Assembly (NCBI GenBank): GCA_029558955.1
Contig: JAKQCW010000136.1
Coordinates: 1-54,819, forward strand
Source of the DNA: Chloroflexota bacterium
Lineage (GTDB): Bacteria > Chloroflexota > Anaerolineae > JAAEKA01
Reading direction: 5' to 3'
Length of the DNA: 54,819 nt
Shown here: piece after piece, positions 1-9,041 of the stretch
How positions within the stretch are numbered: the stretch's first letter is position 1
How the letters are laid out: each line of letters begins with the position of its first letter
Program-made: the position numbers and the translations under genes
The notes under the pieces: generated by a model
Seen by the model: the letters and a program-made list of their open reading frames with translations, nothing else
What the model was told of the DNA's origin: nothing
Database searches by the model: none

Positions 1-1338
1 CTGGCCGCGTTGGCCCTGGGCAGCCTGCGCTACGGCGGCCCCGATGGCTTGATCCTGCGCGTGCGCGTGGCGCTGGCCCAGCAGCGCAGCGGGCCGGCCG
101 AGACGCCGCCGCCCTTGGTGCCCACGCCGCTGCCCACGCCGGCCGGCGGCCAGCCGTTGGCCCTGCTGGCCAGCGCCGCGCCGACAGCCAGCCCTGAGCC
201 GGCGCTGCCCACGGCCGCGCCGGCCGCCGCGCACCGCCTGCCCACCCTGCCCACCCTGCCCTTCGCGGCCGTCGAAAGCCTGCCCGACCGGCCGACGGCC
301 ACCGCCACGCCCACCAGCGCCCCCAGCCCGACCCCCCTGCCCACGGCCACGCCCGCGCCGCCAGCCACGCCGCCGCCCAGCGCGGCCGGCAGCGGCTTCC
401 TCCAGCTCAGCGGCCTGGCCCACTACTGGCAGACCTGGAACAACTGCGGCCCGGCCACGCTGGCCATGAATCTGAGCTATTACGGCCTGCCGCTGACGCA
501 GAAGCAGACCGCGGCCGTGCTCAAGCCCAACTGGGACGACAAGAATGTCAGCCCCCACGAGCTGGCCGCCTTTGCCCGCGCCCAGGGGCTCGAGGCGCTG
601 GTGCGCGTCAACGGCTCCCCCGAACGCCTGCGCCAGTTCATCGACGCCGGCATCCCCGTGCTGATCGAAACCTGGCTCGACCACGACGGCGGCATGGGCC
701 ACTACCGCCTGGTGGTCGGCTACGACGACGCGGCCCGCCAGTGGATCGTCTACGACTCCTACATCAGCGACGGCCTCGACCCCAAGGCGCCCTATCCCGG
801 CATCCGCATGGGCTACGACGAGCTGGTGCGGCTTTGGCGCGTCTTCGACGGAACCTACGTGTTGGTCTATGATCAGGCGCAGGCGGCCGCCGCGCAGCAG
901 ATCCTGGGCGACGAGGCCGACGATGGGCTGATGTGGCAGCGCTCGCTGGCGCGCGCCCAGGCCGAGGCGGCCGCCGATCCTGGCGACCCCTTCGCCTGGT
1001 TCAACCTGGGCAACAGCCTGGCCGCCCAGGGCCGCTACGCCGAGGCCGCCAGCGCCTTCGACCAGGCCCGCGTCATCGGCCTGCCCTGGCGCATGCTCTG
1101 GTATCAGTTCGAGCCGCTGCGGGCCTATTATGAAGCGGGGCGCTACGCTGAGCTGCTGGCCCTGGCCGACAGCGCCATCGCCACCGCCGGCAACATCGAG
1201 GAAATCTTCTACTGGCGTGGCCGGGCCTTGCAGGCCACCGGCGACAGCGACGGCGCCCGCGCCGCCTACCAGCGCGCCGCCGAGCTCAACAGCAACTACG
1301 CTGAGCCGCGCCAGGCGCTGTCCGAGCTAGGGGGATAG
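1..1338 (+). CDS. C39-like cysteine peptidase with C-terminal TPRs (5' partial)
   Basis: The reading frame is open to the left edge, so the start lies outside the window; the first visible residues are hydrophobic and may be the end of a membrane anchor. Numbered from the TTG at 10, residues 30-125 are a Pro/Thr/Ala-rich linker. Residues 130-290 form a papain-like C39 domain with Cys146 in NNCGPATLAMN, His231 in GGMGHYRLVVGYDD and Asp249 in VYDS, so the catalytic residues look intact. The last ~120 residues hold TPR-like helices (AWFNLGNSLAAQGRYAEA). Stand-alone C39 proteins of this kind are extracytoplasmic; no bacteriocin or ABC-exporter gene is adjacent, so the substrate is unknown. murJ follows 12 bp downstream and is probably cotranscribed. 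Confidence 0.85.
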   Translation: MAALALGSLRYGGPDGLILRVRVALAQQRSGPAETPPPLVPTPLPTPAGGQPLALLASAAPTASPEPALPTAAPAAAHRLPTLPTLPFAAVESLPDRPTATATPTSAPSPTPLPTATPAPPATPPPSAAGSGFLQLSGLAHYWQTWNNCGPATLAMNLSYYGLPLTQKQTAAVLKPNWDDKNVSPHELAAFARAQGLEALVRVNGSPERLRQFIDAGIPVLIETWLDHDGGMGHYRLVVGYDDAARQWIVYDSYISDGLDPKAPYPGIRMGYDELVRLWRVFDGTYVLVYDQAQAAAAQQILGDEADDGLMWQRSLARAQAEAAADPGDPFAWFNLGNSLAAQGRYAEAASAFDQARVIGLPWRMLWYQFEPLRAYYEAGRYAELLALADSAIATAGNIEEIFYWRGRALQATGDSDGARAAYQRAAELNSNYAEPRQALSELGG

Positions 1339-1350
1339 CGCGGCCACCGC

Positions 1351-2970
1351 ATGACACCGTCCGATCATCGCTCGCCCACCCCCGGAACTGACGGGCCGCC
1401 GTCGCCGGGCGTCGCTCACCCCTCCCCCTCGCGCCTGCCCCACATCGTGCGCAACGTGCTGGTGGTGGCCCTCTCCTTTGGACTGGCCGCCGCGGCCGGG
1501 CTGGTGCGCAACATGGTCATCGCGGCCCAGTTCGGCATCGGCGCGGACCTGGACGCCTACTACGCGGCCTTCAAGCTGCCCGACCTGCTCTTCACCATCG
1601 TGGCCGGCGGCGCGCTGGCCACCGCCTTCATCCCCGTCTTCGCCGATTTCCTGGCCGAGGAGGACCGCGCCGGCGCCTGGCGGCTGGCCAGCGCCATCAC
1701 CAACATCGTCTTCATCGTCGTGAGCGGGGCCGCACTGATCGCTGGCATCCTGGCCCCCTGGCTGGTGCGCACGGTCATCGCGCCCGGCTTCAGCCCGGCC
1801 GAGCAGGCCCAGACGGTGCAGGTGATGCGCATCGTGCTGCTCTCCACCGTCATCTTCGGCATCAGCGCGGTGCAGGGCAGCGTGCTCAACGGCTTCAAGC
1901 ATTTCCTGCTGCCGGCCCTGGGCGCAGCCCTCTACCCCGTCGGCATCACCCTGGGCGCGCTCTTCCTGGCCCCCACCCTGGGCATCGCCGGCCTGGCCGT
2001 GGGCGCGGTCATCGGCGCCGCCCTGCACCTGCTGGTCAAGGTCCCCGGCCTGCTCTACTACGGCTTGCGCTGGTGGCCGGTGCTGGACCTGCGCGGCCTG
2101 CACAGTCCCCCCGTGCGCCGCGTCTTCGTTCTGATGCTCCCGCGCGTCCTCGACCTGTTCGTCTTCCAGTTCTCGCTGATCATGACCACCAACCTGGCTT
2201 CGCGGCTGGGCGCGGGCAGCGTCAGCGCGCTGGAATGGGGCTGGGACGCCATGCAGCTCCCCGAAACCATCATCGGCACCGCCTTCGGGCTGGTGGCCTT
2301 CCCCACCCTGGCCGAGCTGGCCGCGCGTCATGACCTCGACCGGCTGCGCAGCACCCTGGGCGAGACGCTGCGCTCGGTGATCGCCCTGACCCTGCCCGCA
2401 GCCGTGGGCCTGATCCTGCTGGGCCAGCCGCTGCTCAGCTTCCTCTACCAGCGGGGCCAGTTCGACGCCGCGGCCGTGGATGCCGTCTACGCCACCCTGC
2501 GCTTTTTCGCCCTGGGGCTGGTCGGCCACGCCACGCTGGAGCTGGCCGCGCGCGCCTATTTCGCCCAGCAGGACACGATCACGCCGCTGTTGGTGGCCAT
2601 CGGCTCGGCTGTCGCCAGCATCGGGCTGGGCATCCTCTTGATGGGACCGCTGGGCGCGGGCGGGCTGGCATTGGGCAACTCCATTGCCATCAGCGCCGAG
2701 GTGCTGGTGTTGATGGCGATCCTGCGCCGGCGTTGGAACGGCGTGGGGGGCGGGGCGATCCTGGCCACGCTGCTGCGGGTGGCGCTGGCCAGCGCGGTCA
2801 TGGCGCTGGCGGTGGCCGCGGCGCTGACCTGGACCCAGGCCAACGGCTATGGCGCGCTGGTGCAGGTGCTGGCCGGCGGGCTGGTGGGGGTGATCGTCTA
2901 CCTGGCCGCGGGGCTGTTGTTTGGGGTGCAGGAGCTGCGCCGCCTGCCCGCGGCGCTTTTCGGACGTTGA
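1351..2970 (+). CDS. murJ: Lipid II flippase MurJ (MviN family)
   Basis: 539 residues, a little above the usual ~500-530. About 14 hydrophobic segments span the protein after a Pro-rich 30-residue N-terminus. The MviN/MurJ core is recognisable: residues near 50 read AAQFGIGADLDAYYAAFKLPD, and further on come GGALATAFIPVF and AYFAQQDTITPL. MurJ moves lipid-linked peptidoglycan precursor across the cytoplasmic membrane. The gene starts 12 bp after the C39 peptidase gene and ends 16 bp before a methyltransferase gene, suggesting one transcript. Distant MviN-like exporters of other polyprenyl-linked sugars are an alternative, but the N-terminal signature favours MurJ. Confidence 0.9.
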   Translation: MTPSDHRSPTPGTDGPPSPGVAHPSPSRLPHIVRNVLVVALSFGLAAAAGLVRNMVIAAQFGIGADLDAYYAAFKLPDLLFTIVAGGALATAFIPVFADFLAEEDRAGAWRLASAITNIVFIVVSGAALIAGILAPWLVRTVIAPGFSPAEQAQTVQVMRIVLLSTVIFGISAVQGSVLNGFKHFLLPALGAALYPVGITLGALFLAPTLGIAGLAVGAVIGAALHLLVKVPGLLYYGLRWWPVLDLRGLHSPPVRRVFVLMLPRVLDLFVFQFSLIMTTNLASRLGAGSVSALEWGWDAMQLPETIIGTAFGLVAFPTLAELAARHDLDRLRSTLGETLRSVIALTLPAAVGLILLGQPLLSFLYQRGQFDAAAVDAVYATLRFFALGLVGHATLELAARAYFAQQDTITPLLVAIGSAVASIGLGILLMGPLGAGGLALGNSIAISAEVLVLMAILRRRWNGVGGGAILATLLRVALASAVMALAVAAALTWTQANGYGALVQVLAGGLVGVIVYLAAGLLFGVQELRRLPAALFGR

Positions 2971-2986
2971 CCGGCGAGCTGGCAGC

Positions 2987-4033
2987 ATGGCCCCCATCCC
3001 TCCCAGCGTCGCCGCCGCCCTGGCTCGCGCCGAGCGCCTGCCCTGCCCCTTGTGCGGCAGCGCGGCGGCCCGCGCCCTCTGGTTCCGGCCGCTGGACGCC
3101 GAACAGGCCGTGGATGCCCACCTGGCGCCGGTCGATGCGCCCGGCTGGTGGGTCGTGCGCTGCGTGCAGTGTGGGCTGGGCCGCGTCGATCCCCTGCCGC
3201 GGCAGGCCGATCTGGCCGCGATCTACGACGAAAACTACCACACCCCCGGCGCCTTTGCCGGCATCGCCCATCAGGGGGGCATCAGCGGCCAGCTCCAGCT
3301 CTACCAACGGCCGGGGGGCCGGCAGCGGTCGCTGCGCTGGCATGGAGGTCGCCTGGCGCGGCTGGAGCGGCTCGGCTGCGGCGCCCATGCCCGGCCGGCC
3401 GGCCGCCGTCTGCTGGACGTGGGCTGCGGTGCAGGTTATTTTCTCGACGCGGCGCGGGCGGCCGGCTGGCAGGTGGCCGGGGTGGAGCTCAGCGCGGCCG
3501 CCGCGGCCGCGGCGCGCAGCGAGCTGGGGCTGGATGTCTTCACCGGCGCGCTGAGCGAGGCTGCCCTGCCCGCCAGCCATTTCGATCTGATCACCATGTT
3601 CGAGGTGTTGGAGCACATGCGTGACCCCGGCGCCGCGCTGGCCGAGGCCAATCGGCTGCTGCGCCCTGGCGGGCTGCTGGCCGTGGAGACGCCCAACGAC
3701 ATGGACGCCTACCGCGCCGGCCTGGCCCGGGCCGACCGGCGCTGGTGGGTGATTCCCCCCGTGCATCTCTACTACTTCAACGCCTCCAGCCTCAGCCGCT
3801 GGCTGTTGATGAACGGCTTCGAGCCGATCCACCTCAGCACCGAGGGGAGCGTGGGGGGCGACCTGCTCAGCCAACTGCACGGCCGCGGCTGGCCGACCGG
3901 CCGCTGGTTCGTCGGCGGCGTCCGCCGCCTGCTGGCGCCGCTGGATTGGATCCTGAAGCGCACCGGCCGGCACAGCGAGCTGATCATCCTGGCCCAAAAG
4001 CGCGCCCAACAGGCGTCGCCCAGACCCGGCTAA
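2987..4033 (+). CDS. Class I SAM-dependent methyltransferase with N-terminal zinc ribbon
   Basis: 348 residues from the ATG at 2987; an upstream in-frame non-ATG start would run into murJ. The N-terminus carries two Cys pairs (CPLCGS and RCVQCGLG) that look like a zinc ribbon. A Rossmann methyltransferase domain follows: motif I LLDVGCGAGYFLDAARAAGW and motif post-I VAGVELS bind SAM, and FEVLEHM is the usual motif IV region. The C-terminal part (HLYYFNASSLSRWL) is typical of class I methyltransferases of sugar and cell-envelope biosynthesis. The substrate cannot be told. The stop codon TAA (4031-4033) lies inside the first unit of a 34-bp tandem repeat. Confidence 0.8.
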   Translation: MAPIPPSVAAALARAERLPCPLCGSAAARALWFRPLDAEQAVDAHLAPVDAPGWWVVRCVQCGLGRVDPLPRQADLAAIYDENYHTPGAFAGIAHQGGISGQLQLYQRPGGRQRSLRWHGGRLARLERLGCGAHARPAGRRLLDVGCGAGYFLDAARAAGWQVAGVELSAAAAAAARSELGLDVFTGALSEAALPASHFDLITMFEVLEHMRDPGAALAEANRLLRPGGLLAVETPNDMDAYRAGLARADRRWWVIPPVHLYYFNASSLSRWLLMNGFEPIHLSTEGSVGGDLLSQLHGRGWPTGRWFVGGVRRLLAPLDWILKRTGRHSELIILAQKRAQQASPRPG

Positions 4034-4091
4034 AGCCTCGACTCCGCGCCCGATTTGACCCGGCTAAAGCCTCGACTCCGCACCCGATTTA
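4024..4091. repeat. Two tandem copies of a 34-bp dispersed repeat
   Basis: Units at 4024-4057 and 4058-4091 differ at only two positions. The core ACCCGGCTAAAGCCTCGACT recurs in reverse complement at 50727-50750 with 24/24 identity to 4022-4045. The first unit supplies the stop codon of the preceding methyltransferase. Confidence 0.85.
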
Positions 4092-4170
4092 GGACTGCTG
4101 GGCTTCTTTCCGTCGTCTTGTGTGCCTGCGTCGATCATAACCCATTCGCAGTCGCCTCACCAGTCACAAC

Positions 4171-4201
4171 AAAAAAAAGCCGCCCACAAAACGTGGACGG
4201 C
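4171..4201 (-). terminator. Intrinsic terminator for the trpB-like gene
   Basis: The arms GCCGCCCAC and GTGGACGGC (4179-4201, one mismatch) flank a 5-nt loop. On the minus strand the hairpin is followed by eight T residues (A run at 4171-4178). It lies 116 bp past the stop of the minus-strand trpB-like gene. Confidence 0.75.
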
Positions 4202-4224
4202 TAACAGCACAAAAGGCGCATCAC

Positions 4225-4313
4225 GCACCCAACACCCGCAATTCCGGTTACGCATTACGCATTACGCATTACGCATCACGCCACCAAAACCCAACACCCG
4301 CAATTCCGGTCAC
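4225..4313. repeat. Heptamer array (CATTACG units) flanked by a direct repeat
   Basis: Four to five units of 7 bp (CATTACG/CATCACG) at about 4247-4280 are flanked by two copies of CCCAACACCCGCAATTCCGG (4228 and 4290). The segment ATTCCGGTTACGCATTACGC also opens the array near 54051. It fills the gap between the trpB stop and its terminator. Confidence 0.8.
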
Positions 4314-4316
4314 GAA

Positions 4317-5684
4317 CTACACCCGCGGCAAATTCGCCAACGACCGCTCGATAGCCTCGGCCGGATACTCATAGTCCTCCAGCCGGCCTTGCAGGAACGC
4401 GTCGTAGGAGCCCAGGTCGAAGTGGCCGTGGCCGCAGAGGTTGAAGACGATGGTCTTGCTCTCGCCGCTCTCCTTGCAGGCCAGCGCCTCGTTCATGGCG
4501 GCCAGGATGGCGTGCGACGGCTCCGGCGCGGGCAGAATGCCCTCGGCCCTGGTGAAGCTCATGGCCGCCTCGAAGATCGCCCGCTGCGGCACAGCCTGCG
4601 CCTCGATCAGCCCGGCGTTGGCCACCGCGCTGACCTGGGGAGCCATGCCGTGGTAGCGCAGCCCGCCGGCGTGGATCGGCGCCGGGATGAAGTCGTGGCC
4701 CAGGGTGTGCATCTTGGCCACCGGCGCCATCTTGGCCGTGTCGCCGTAGTCGTAGGCGTAGACCCCGCGTGTGATGCTGGGCGCGGCCAGCGGCTCCACC
4801 GCGATGATGCGCGATCGCCGGCCGTTGACCAGGTTCTCGCGCAGGAAGGGGAAGGCAAAGCCGCCGAAGTTGCTGCCGCCGCCCACGCAGCCGATGACCA
4901 CGTCGGGCCAGTCCGCGCCGATCAGCTCCATCTGCTTCATCACCTCTTGCCCCACCACCGTCTGGTGCAGCAGCACATGGTTCAGCACGCTGCCCAGGCT
5001 GTAGTTGGTGTCCTCGCGGGTCACCGCCTCCTCCACCGCCTCGCTGATCGCGATGCCCAGGCTGCCGCTGCTGTTGGGATCCTGCGCCAGAATAGCGCGG
5101 CCGGCCGCGGTCTGCGGGCTGGGGCTGGGCACCACCGTCGCGCCCCAGGTCTGCATCAAGCTGCGGCGGTAGGGCTTCTGATCGTAGCTGACCCGCACCA
5201 TGTAGACCTTGCACTCGATGCCAAAGGCCTGGCAGGCGAAGGAAAGCGCGCTGCCCCACTGGCCCGCGCCCGTCTCGGTGGTCAGACGGGTGACGCCGGC
5301 CTGCTTGTTGTAATAGGCCTGCGGAATGGCGGTGTTGGGCTTGTGGCTGCCGGCCGGGCTGGTGCCCTCGTACTTGAAATAGATCTTGGCCGGCGTGTCC
5401 AGCGCCTCTTCCCAGCGCACCGCGCGGTAGAGCGGCGTCGGTCGCCAGAGCTTGTAGAGCTCCTGCACCTCATCGGGGATCTCGATATAGCGCTCCGTGC
5501 TGACCTCCTGCATGATCAGCGCCATGGGGAAGAGCGGCGCCAGATCGGCAGGGCCAACCGGCTGCAAGGTGATGGGGTGCAGCACCGGGGGCAGCTCGAC
5601 GCCGGCCGCGGGCAGGTCGGCGTTGATGTTGTACCAGTGGGTGGGCATATCGCGCTCGGAAAGCACGACTTTGGTGAGAGTCAT
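4317..5684 (-). CDS. trpB: TrpB-like pyridoxal-phosphate enzyme (TrpB2 type)
   Basis: 455 residues from the ATG at 5684, which has AAGGAG 10 nt upstream; a TTG two codons earlier is less likely. This is the TrpB2 class of tryptophan synthase beta chains, longer at the N-terminus than TrpB1. The PLP lysine is Lys115 in [13 protein letters not shown], followed by TETGAGQWG (TrpB2 has W where TrpB1 has H) and the phosphate-binding GGGSNFGG. TrpB condenses indole with serine to make tryptophan, but TrpB2 enzymes often occur without a TrpA partner and may salvage indole or use other nucleophiles. No trpA or other trp gene is in the window. A terminator follows at 4171-4201. Confidence 0.88.
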   Translation of the reverse strand: MTLTKVVLSERDMPTHWYNINADLPAAGVELPPVLHPITLQPVGPADLAPLFPMALIMQEVSTERYIEIPDEVQELYKLWRPTPLYRAVRWEEALDTPAKIYFKYEGTSPAGSHKPNTAIPQAYYNKQAGVTRLTTETGAGQWGSALSFACQAFGIECKVYMVRVSYDQKPYRRSLMQTWGATVVPSPSPQTAAGRAILAQDPNSSGSLGIAISEAVEEAVTREDTNYSLGSVLNHVLLHQTVVGQEVMKQMELIGADWPDVVIGCVGGGSNFGGFAFPFLRENLVNGRRSRIIAVEPLAAPSITRGVYAYDYGDTAKMAPVAKMHTLGHDFIPAPIHAGGLRYHGMAPQVSAVANAGLIEAQAVPQRAIFEAAMSFTRAEGILPAPEPSHAILAAMNEALACKESGESKTIVFNLCGHGHFDLGSYDAFLQGRLEDYEYPAEAIERSLANLPRV

Positions 5685-5810
5685 CAGCAAAAAGCTCCTT
5701 CGTTGAACTGATTCAAGAGGCGTCCGCTCCGAACATCAACTTGATCCGAGAGGCATCCCGCCGAACGGCGCCGGGCGAGACGCCCTGCCATCGACCGGGC
5801 GAGCCGGCGG

Positions 5811-6134
5811 CTACAGGTGGTGCGCCAACTGCTGCAACAGACGATCCTTGGGCATGTAGCCGACGATGCGCTCCACCGGCTTGCCGGCCTTGAACAGAAT
5901 GAGCGTAGGGATGCTCATCACCCCAAAGGCCATGGCTGTTGCGGGGTTTTCGTCCACATCCAGCTTGGTGACCTTCAGTTTGCCGTCGTACTCGGCGGCC
6001 AGCTCGTTCAGAATCGGGGCAATCATCTTGCACGGCCCGCACCACTCGGCCCAGAAATCGTTCAGCGTGGGCAGCGGGGATTGAAGCACATCCGCCTCAA
6101 AACTGGCGTCAGAAACAACCACAGGTTTGGACAT
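5811..6134 (-). CDS. trxA: Thioredoxin
   Basis: 107 residues, the normal thioredoxin length. The active site is [11 protein letters not shown] with the redox CGPC pair; the cis-proline loop reads [14 protein letters not shown]. It reduces protein disulfides in the cytoplasm. The ATG at 6134 has CGGAG about 9 nt upstream. The gene is transcribed divergently from holB from a strong-looking promoter at 6280-6308, giving a leader of about 140 nt. It is followed by the trpB-like gene on the same strand, 126 bp downstream. Confidence 0.95.
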   Translation of the reverse strand: MSKPVVVSDASFEADVLQSPLPTLNDFWAEWCGPCKMIAPILNELAAEYDGKLKVTKLDVDENPATAMAFGVMSIPTLILFKAGKPVERIVGYMPKDRLLQQLAHHL

Positions 6135-6279
6135 CTTGCTTTACTCCGGGAACTGATTTTGGCCTCCAGCAACCGTCAACAGTCGCCGCCTCGGCTGGCC
6201 CGGTCAGCCCCCGCCGGGGTGCTGCGCACAGACCAGTCAGAGCACCGTCTTGCTCCTGGACGGTCGCCAAGCCAGCCGT

Positions 6280-6308
6280 ATCATAGCCAGACGCCAAGAC
6301 TTTGTCAA
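6280..6308 (-). promoter_or_regulatory. Sigma-70-type promoter for trxA
   Basis: On the minus strand: -35 TTGACA (6308-6303), 17-bp spacer, -10 TATGAT (6285-6280). The -35 is perfect and the spacing ideal. It faces away from the holB promoter 23 bp to its right. Confidence 0.8.
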
Positions 6309-6330
6309 AGTAGGCAGGGACTGGCGCGCG

Positions 6331-6359
6331 TTGGCGTTGCGGCGCAACTATGGTACAAT
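6331..6359 (+). promoter_or_regulatory. Promoter for holB-ricT
   Basis: -35 TTGGCG (6331-6336), 17-bp spacer, -10 TACAAT (6354-6359). Transcription would start near 6366, which excludes the ATG at 6358 and supports the ATG at 6379 as the holB start, with a leader of only ~13 nt. Confidence 0.7.
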
Positions 6360-6378
6360 GCCGGGCGAGAGCACAGCC

Positions 6379-7392
6379 ATGACCTTGAGCACCTGGCCCA
6401 TCTTCGGGCATCACTGGGCAGTCGATCTGCTGGATCGCGGCCTGCGCGCCGGCCGTTTGCCGCATGCGCTGCTGCTGGCCGGCCCCGCCCAGATCGGCAA
6501 ACGCACCCTGGCCACCGCCCTGGCCGCCGCCCTGATCTGCACCGGCGCCGACAGGCCCTGCGGAGAGTGCCGCGCCTGCCGTCTGGTGAGCCGGGGCGTC
6601 CACCCCGATGTGCGCCTGGTCTCGGCCAGCGATTCCGAACGCGGCCGCGAAGGGGTGCTGAAGATCGACCAGATCCGTGAGCTGCAGCGCGAGGCCACCC
6701 TGGCGCCCATGGAAGCCCCGCGCAAGATCTTCATCCTGCGCGAGCTGGAACGGGCCAACCTGCCCGCGGCCAACGCCTTGCTCAAGACGCTGGAAGAGCC
6801 GCCCCCCCAGGTGACGCTGCTGCTCACCAGCGCCCGCCCCCACGCGCTGCTGCCCACCATCATCTCCCGCTGTCAGGTGTTGAACCTGCGCACCCTGTCG
6901 CGTCCGCAGGTGATCGAGGCGCTGACCACGCACTGGCAGGCCCCGGCCGAGCAGGCAGAACTGCTGGCCCGGCTGGCCGATGGCCGCCTGGGCTGGGCCG
7001 TGCAGCGTCTCACCGACACCCAGGCCTGGGAAGAGCGCGCCCGACGCCTGGCCGAGGTGCGCCAACTGGTCGGGCAGAGCCGCGTGCAGCGCCTGGCCTA
7101 TGCCGACGAGCTCAGCCGCTCGCCGGCCGCCCTGCTGCCGACGCTGACGCTGTGGATCAGTTGGTGGCGCGATCTGCTGCTGGTGCAGCAGGGCTGCGCC
7201 GACGCGCTGCGCAACGTCGATCTGGCCGCGGAGCTGGCGCGCGAGGCGGGCCGCTTCGACCCTGGCCACGTCCACCGTTACCTGGCGCGGCTGCAGGCCG
7301 CGCCGACTCAAATCAACCAAAACGCCAACGCCCGCCTCTTGCTGGAGACGTTGGTGTTGCACATCCCGGCTGCACAGCCTGGCCCGGCCTGA
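6379..7392 (+). CDS. holB: DNA polymerase III subunit delta-prime
   Basis: 337 residues. This is an AAA+ clamp-loader subunit: a modified P-loop LLLAGPAQIGKRTLA near residue 35, a zinc module CGECRACRLVSRGVHPD, the sensor region LLKTLEEPPPQVTLLLTS, and ISRCQVLNL (the SRC motif typical of delta-prime/DnaX). With DnaX and delta it loads the beta clamp onto DNA. The start at 6379 is chosen because the promoter -10 box overlaps the alternative ATG at 6358. ricT follows after 15 bp, the same order as holB and yaaT in Bacillus. Confidence 0.9.
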   Translation: MTLSTWPIFGHHWAVDLLDRGLRAGRLPHALLLAGPAQIGKRTLATALAAALICTGADRPCGECRACRLVSRGVHPDVRLVSASDSERGREGVLKIDQIRELQREATLAPMEAPRKIFILRELERANLPAANALLKTLEEPPPQVTLLLTSARPHALLPTIISRCQVLNLRTLSRPQVIEALTTHWQAPAEQAELLARLADGRLGWAVQRLTDTQAWEERARRLAEVRQLVGQSRVQRLAYADELSRSPAALLPTLTLWISWWRDLLLVQQGCADALRNVDLAAELAREAGRFDPGHVHRYLARLQAAPTQINQNANARLLLETLVLHIPAAQPGPA

Positions 7393-7407
7393 GCCGTAGG
7401 AGGTTCT

Positions 7408-8370
7408 ATGCCCGTTGTCGTTGGTGTCAGCTTCCACCCGGTCACCAAGGTCTACTACTTCGATCCAGGCGCGCTGCTGGATCTGGCGACCGACGAATAT
7501 GTCGTTGTGGAGACAGCGCAGGGACAGGAGATCGGACAGGTGACCTGGTCCCCGCGTGCGATTGGAGAGACTTTCCTGGCCGCCGACCTGAAGCCGGTGG
7601 TGCGCCGGGCCACCGCCAGCGACCTGCTGGAGCGGGACCGCTTTCAGCGCAAGGAGGAGGACGTGCTGGCCCAGTGCCGCGCCCGAGCTCGCGAGCACCG
7701 GCTGCCCATGAACGTGGTGTCGGCCGAATACAGCTACGACGGCGCCCGTCTGGTGGTGTCGTTCACGGCCGAAGGGCGGGTCGACTTTCGCGATCTGGTG
7801 CGCGACCTGGCGCGGATGTTCAACGCCCGCATCGAAATGAAGCAGATCGGCGTGCGCGACCAGGCCAAGGTGCTGGACGGCGTCGGCAAGTGCGGCCGCC
7901 AGCTCTGCTGCTCCTCCTGGCTGCGCGAGTTCAACCCGGTCACCATCAAGATGGCCAAGCAGCAGAACCTGCCGCTCAACCCGCCGGAGATTTCCGGGGT
8001 CTGTGGCCGTCTGCTCTGCTGCCTGGCCTACGAATCTGATGTCTACGAGGAGGCCCGCAAGCAGTTGCCCAAGGTGGGCGCCGCGGTCATGACGCCGGCC
8101 GGCGAGGGCCGTGTGCGCCGCGTGCAGCCCCTGCGCGAGACCGTCACCGTCCGCCTGGAGGATGGAGCGATGCAGGAATTCGCCATCAGCGAGCTTGAGC
8201 TGCAAGGGGGCAAGGGAGGTGGGCGGGCCTGCGGCGGCTGCGCCATGCGCCGCACCGCCCAGGTCGCCGCCGAGGAGGAGGAGCTGGCCGCGCCGGCGGA
8301 GCGCCAGGAGCTGGATGAAGGCTCCCCAGGCGGCAAGCGCTCCCGCTCCAAGCGGCATCGCAACCGCTGA
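7408..8370 (+). CDS. ricT: RicT/YaaT-like PSP1-domain protein
   Basis: 320 residues, with a strong ribosome site (TAGGAGG) 6 nt before the ATG. The PSP1 C-terminal domain has the cysteine cluster KCGRQLCCSSW and GVCGRLLCCLAYE; in Bacillus RicT these cysteines help bind [4Fe-4S] clusters in the RicA-RicF-RicT complex, which works with RNase Y in mRNA maturation. The last ~60 residues add a Lys/Arg/Glu-rich tail with a further CGGCAM pair. An RNase Y gene lies 0.7 kb away on the opposite strand, a fitting neighbourhood. ricA and ricF are not in this window. Confidence 0.88.
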   Translation: MPVVVGVSFHPVTKVYYFDPGALLDLATDEYVVVETAQGQEIGQVTWSPRAIGETFLAADLKPVVRRATASDLLERDRFQRKEEDVLAQCRARAREHRLPMNVVSAEYSYDGARLVVSFTAEGRVDFRDLVRDLARMFNARIEMKQIGVRDQAKVLDGVGKCGRQLCCSSWLREFNPVTIKMAKQQNLPLNPPEISGVCGRLLCCLAYESDVYEEARKQLPKVGAAVMTPAGEGRVRRVQPLRETVTVRLEDGAMQEFAISELELQGGKGGGRACGGCAMRRTAQVAAEEEELAAPAERQELDEGSPGGKRSRSKRHRNR

Positions 8371-8379
8371 ACGCCCCAC

Positions 8380-8423
8380 GAATCAAACAGAGGAGACTCG
8401 TCCGAGTCTCCTCTGTTCGATTC
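8380..8423. terminator. Long inverted repeat between convergent ricT and spoVS
   Basis: 21-bp arms (8380-8400 and 8403-8423) match at 20 of 21 positions around a 2-nt loop, centred on GAGGAGACTCG / CGAGTCTCCTC. There is no T run. Its place between two convergent genes suggests a bidirectional terminator or RNA 3'-end stabiliser. Confidence 0.55.
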
Positions 8424-8473
8424 ATGCCTCGATTCGACAGGGGGAGTTTCAGGTCGGCGCCAACGCCGAACCG

Positions 8474-8734
8474 CTACCGTTTTTCAATGGAGATGCGCAC
8501 GGCGGTGCGTTCGTTGCCATCGATGTCAACCTCGGTGAAGGATGGCACGCAGACGATGTCGATGTTGTCCAGTTGCAGATAGCCGTGGGCAATGGCGATG
8601 GCCTTGATGGCCTGGTTGACTGCGCTGGCGCCGATAGCCTGAACCTCGGCGTGGCCCGCATCGCGGATGATGCCCGCAATGGCTCCGGCCACGGCGGTAG
8701 ATCGGGAACCGGCTGAGACTTTGATCATTTCCAT
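8474..8734 (-). CDS. spoVS: Stage V sporulation protein S (SpoVS) family
   Basis: 86 residues from the ATG at 8734, exactly the usual SpoVS length, with the family opening MEMIKVSAGSRSTAVAGAIA. SpoVS is a small Alba-like dimer, required late in sporulation in Bacillus but also common in non-sporulating bacteria, where its role is unclear. It sits downstream of rny, matching the rny-ymdB-spoVS order of Bacillus. The frame stays open upstream to a second ATG at 8833, which also has an AAGGAG site (119 residues). Both starts have Shine-Dalgarno sequences, so two forms are possible. Confidence 0.88.
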   Translation of the reverse strand: MEMIKVSAGSRSTAVAGAIAGIIRDAGHAEVQAIGASAVNQAIKAIAIAHGYLQLDNIDIVCVPSFTEVDIDGNERTAVRISIEKR

Positions 8735-8923
8735 AGGTCGCACAACTCCTGGGGTAAATGGAAACAACGAAGCGACCTGTGAGTTGTTGGTAAGCAACCC
8801 ATGGCGGCTGTTGGGAACGACGTTGACTGTCATGATTGTTTTGGCTCCTTGGATAGGTTACTCTACTGAATATCCAAGACGAGCAACCCGCCGCCAGGTT
8901 ACGGGTACGCAGGTTAAATTAAA

Positions 8924-8947
8924 GAGTCTCTGGTTCCCCAGAGACTC
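8924..8947 (-). terminator. Intrinsic terminator after rny
   Basis: Perfect 10-bp stem GAGTCTCTGG / CCAGAGACTC with a 4-nt loop. On the minus strand it is followed by TTTAATTTAA. It lies 95 bp past the rny stop and about 90 bp before the upstream spoVS start. Confidence 0.7.
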
Positions 8948-9041
8948 CTTATCTTGATTGCGACGCCGCGGCTACCGCTCTGGCCCGGCTCTGCCCAACA
9001 TCCTGGCGGAATTCGACCGAGCCAGGCCCGCTTGGGACCGC

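Noticed and set aside
1327..2997. Minus-strand frame of 556 codons opposite murJ
   Set aside because: Gln/His/Gly/Arg-rich shadow of the murJ frame without a ribosome site or recognisable domain. Similar shadows lie opposite the fusion gene (23552-25351) and lepA (29463-31076).
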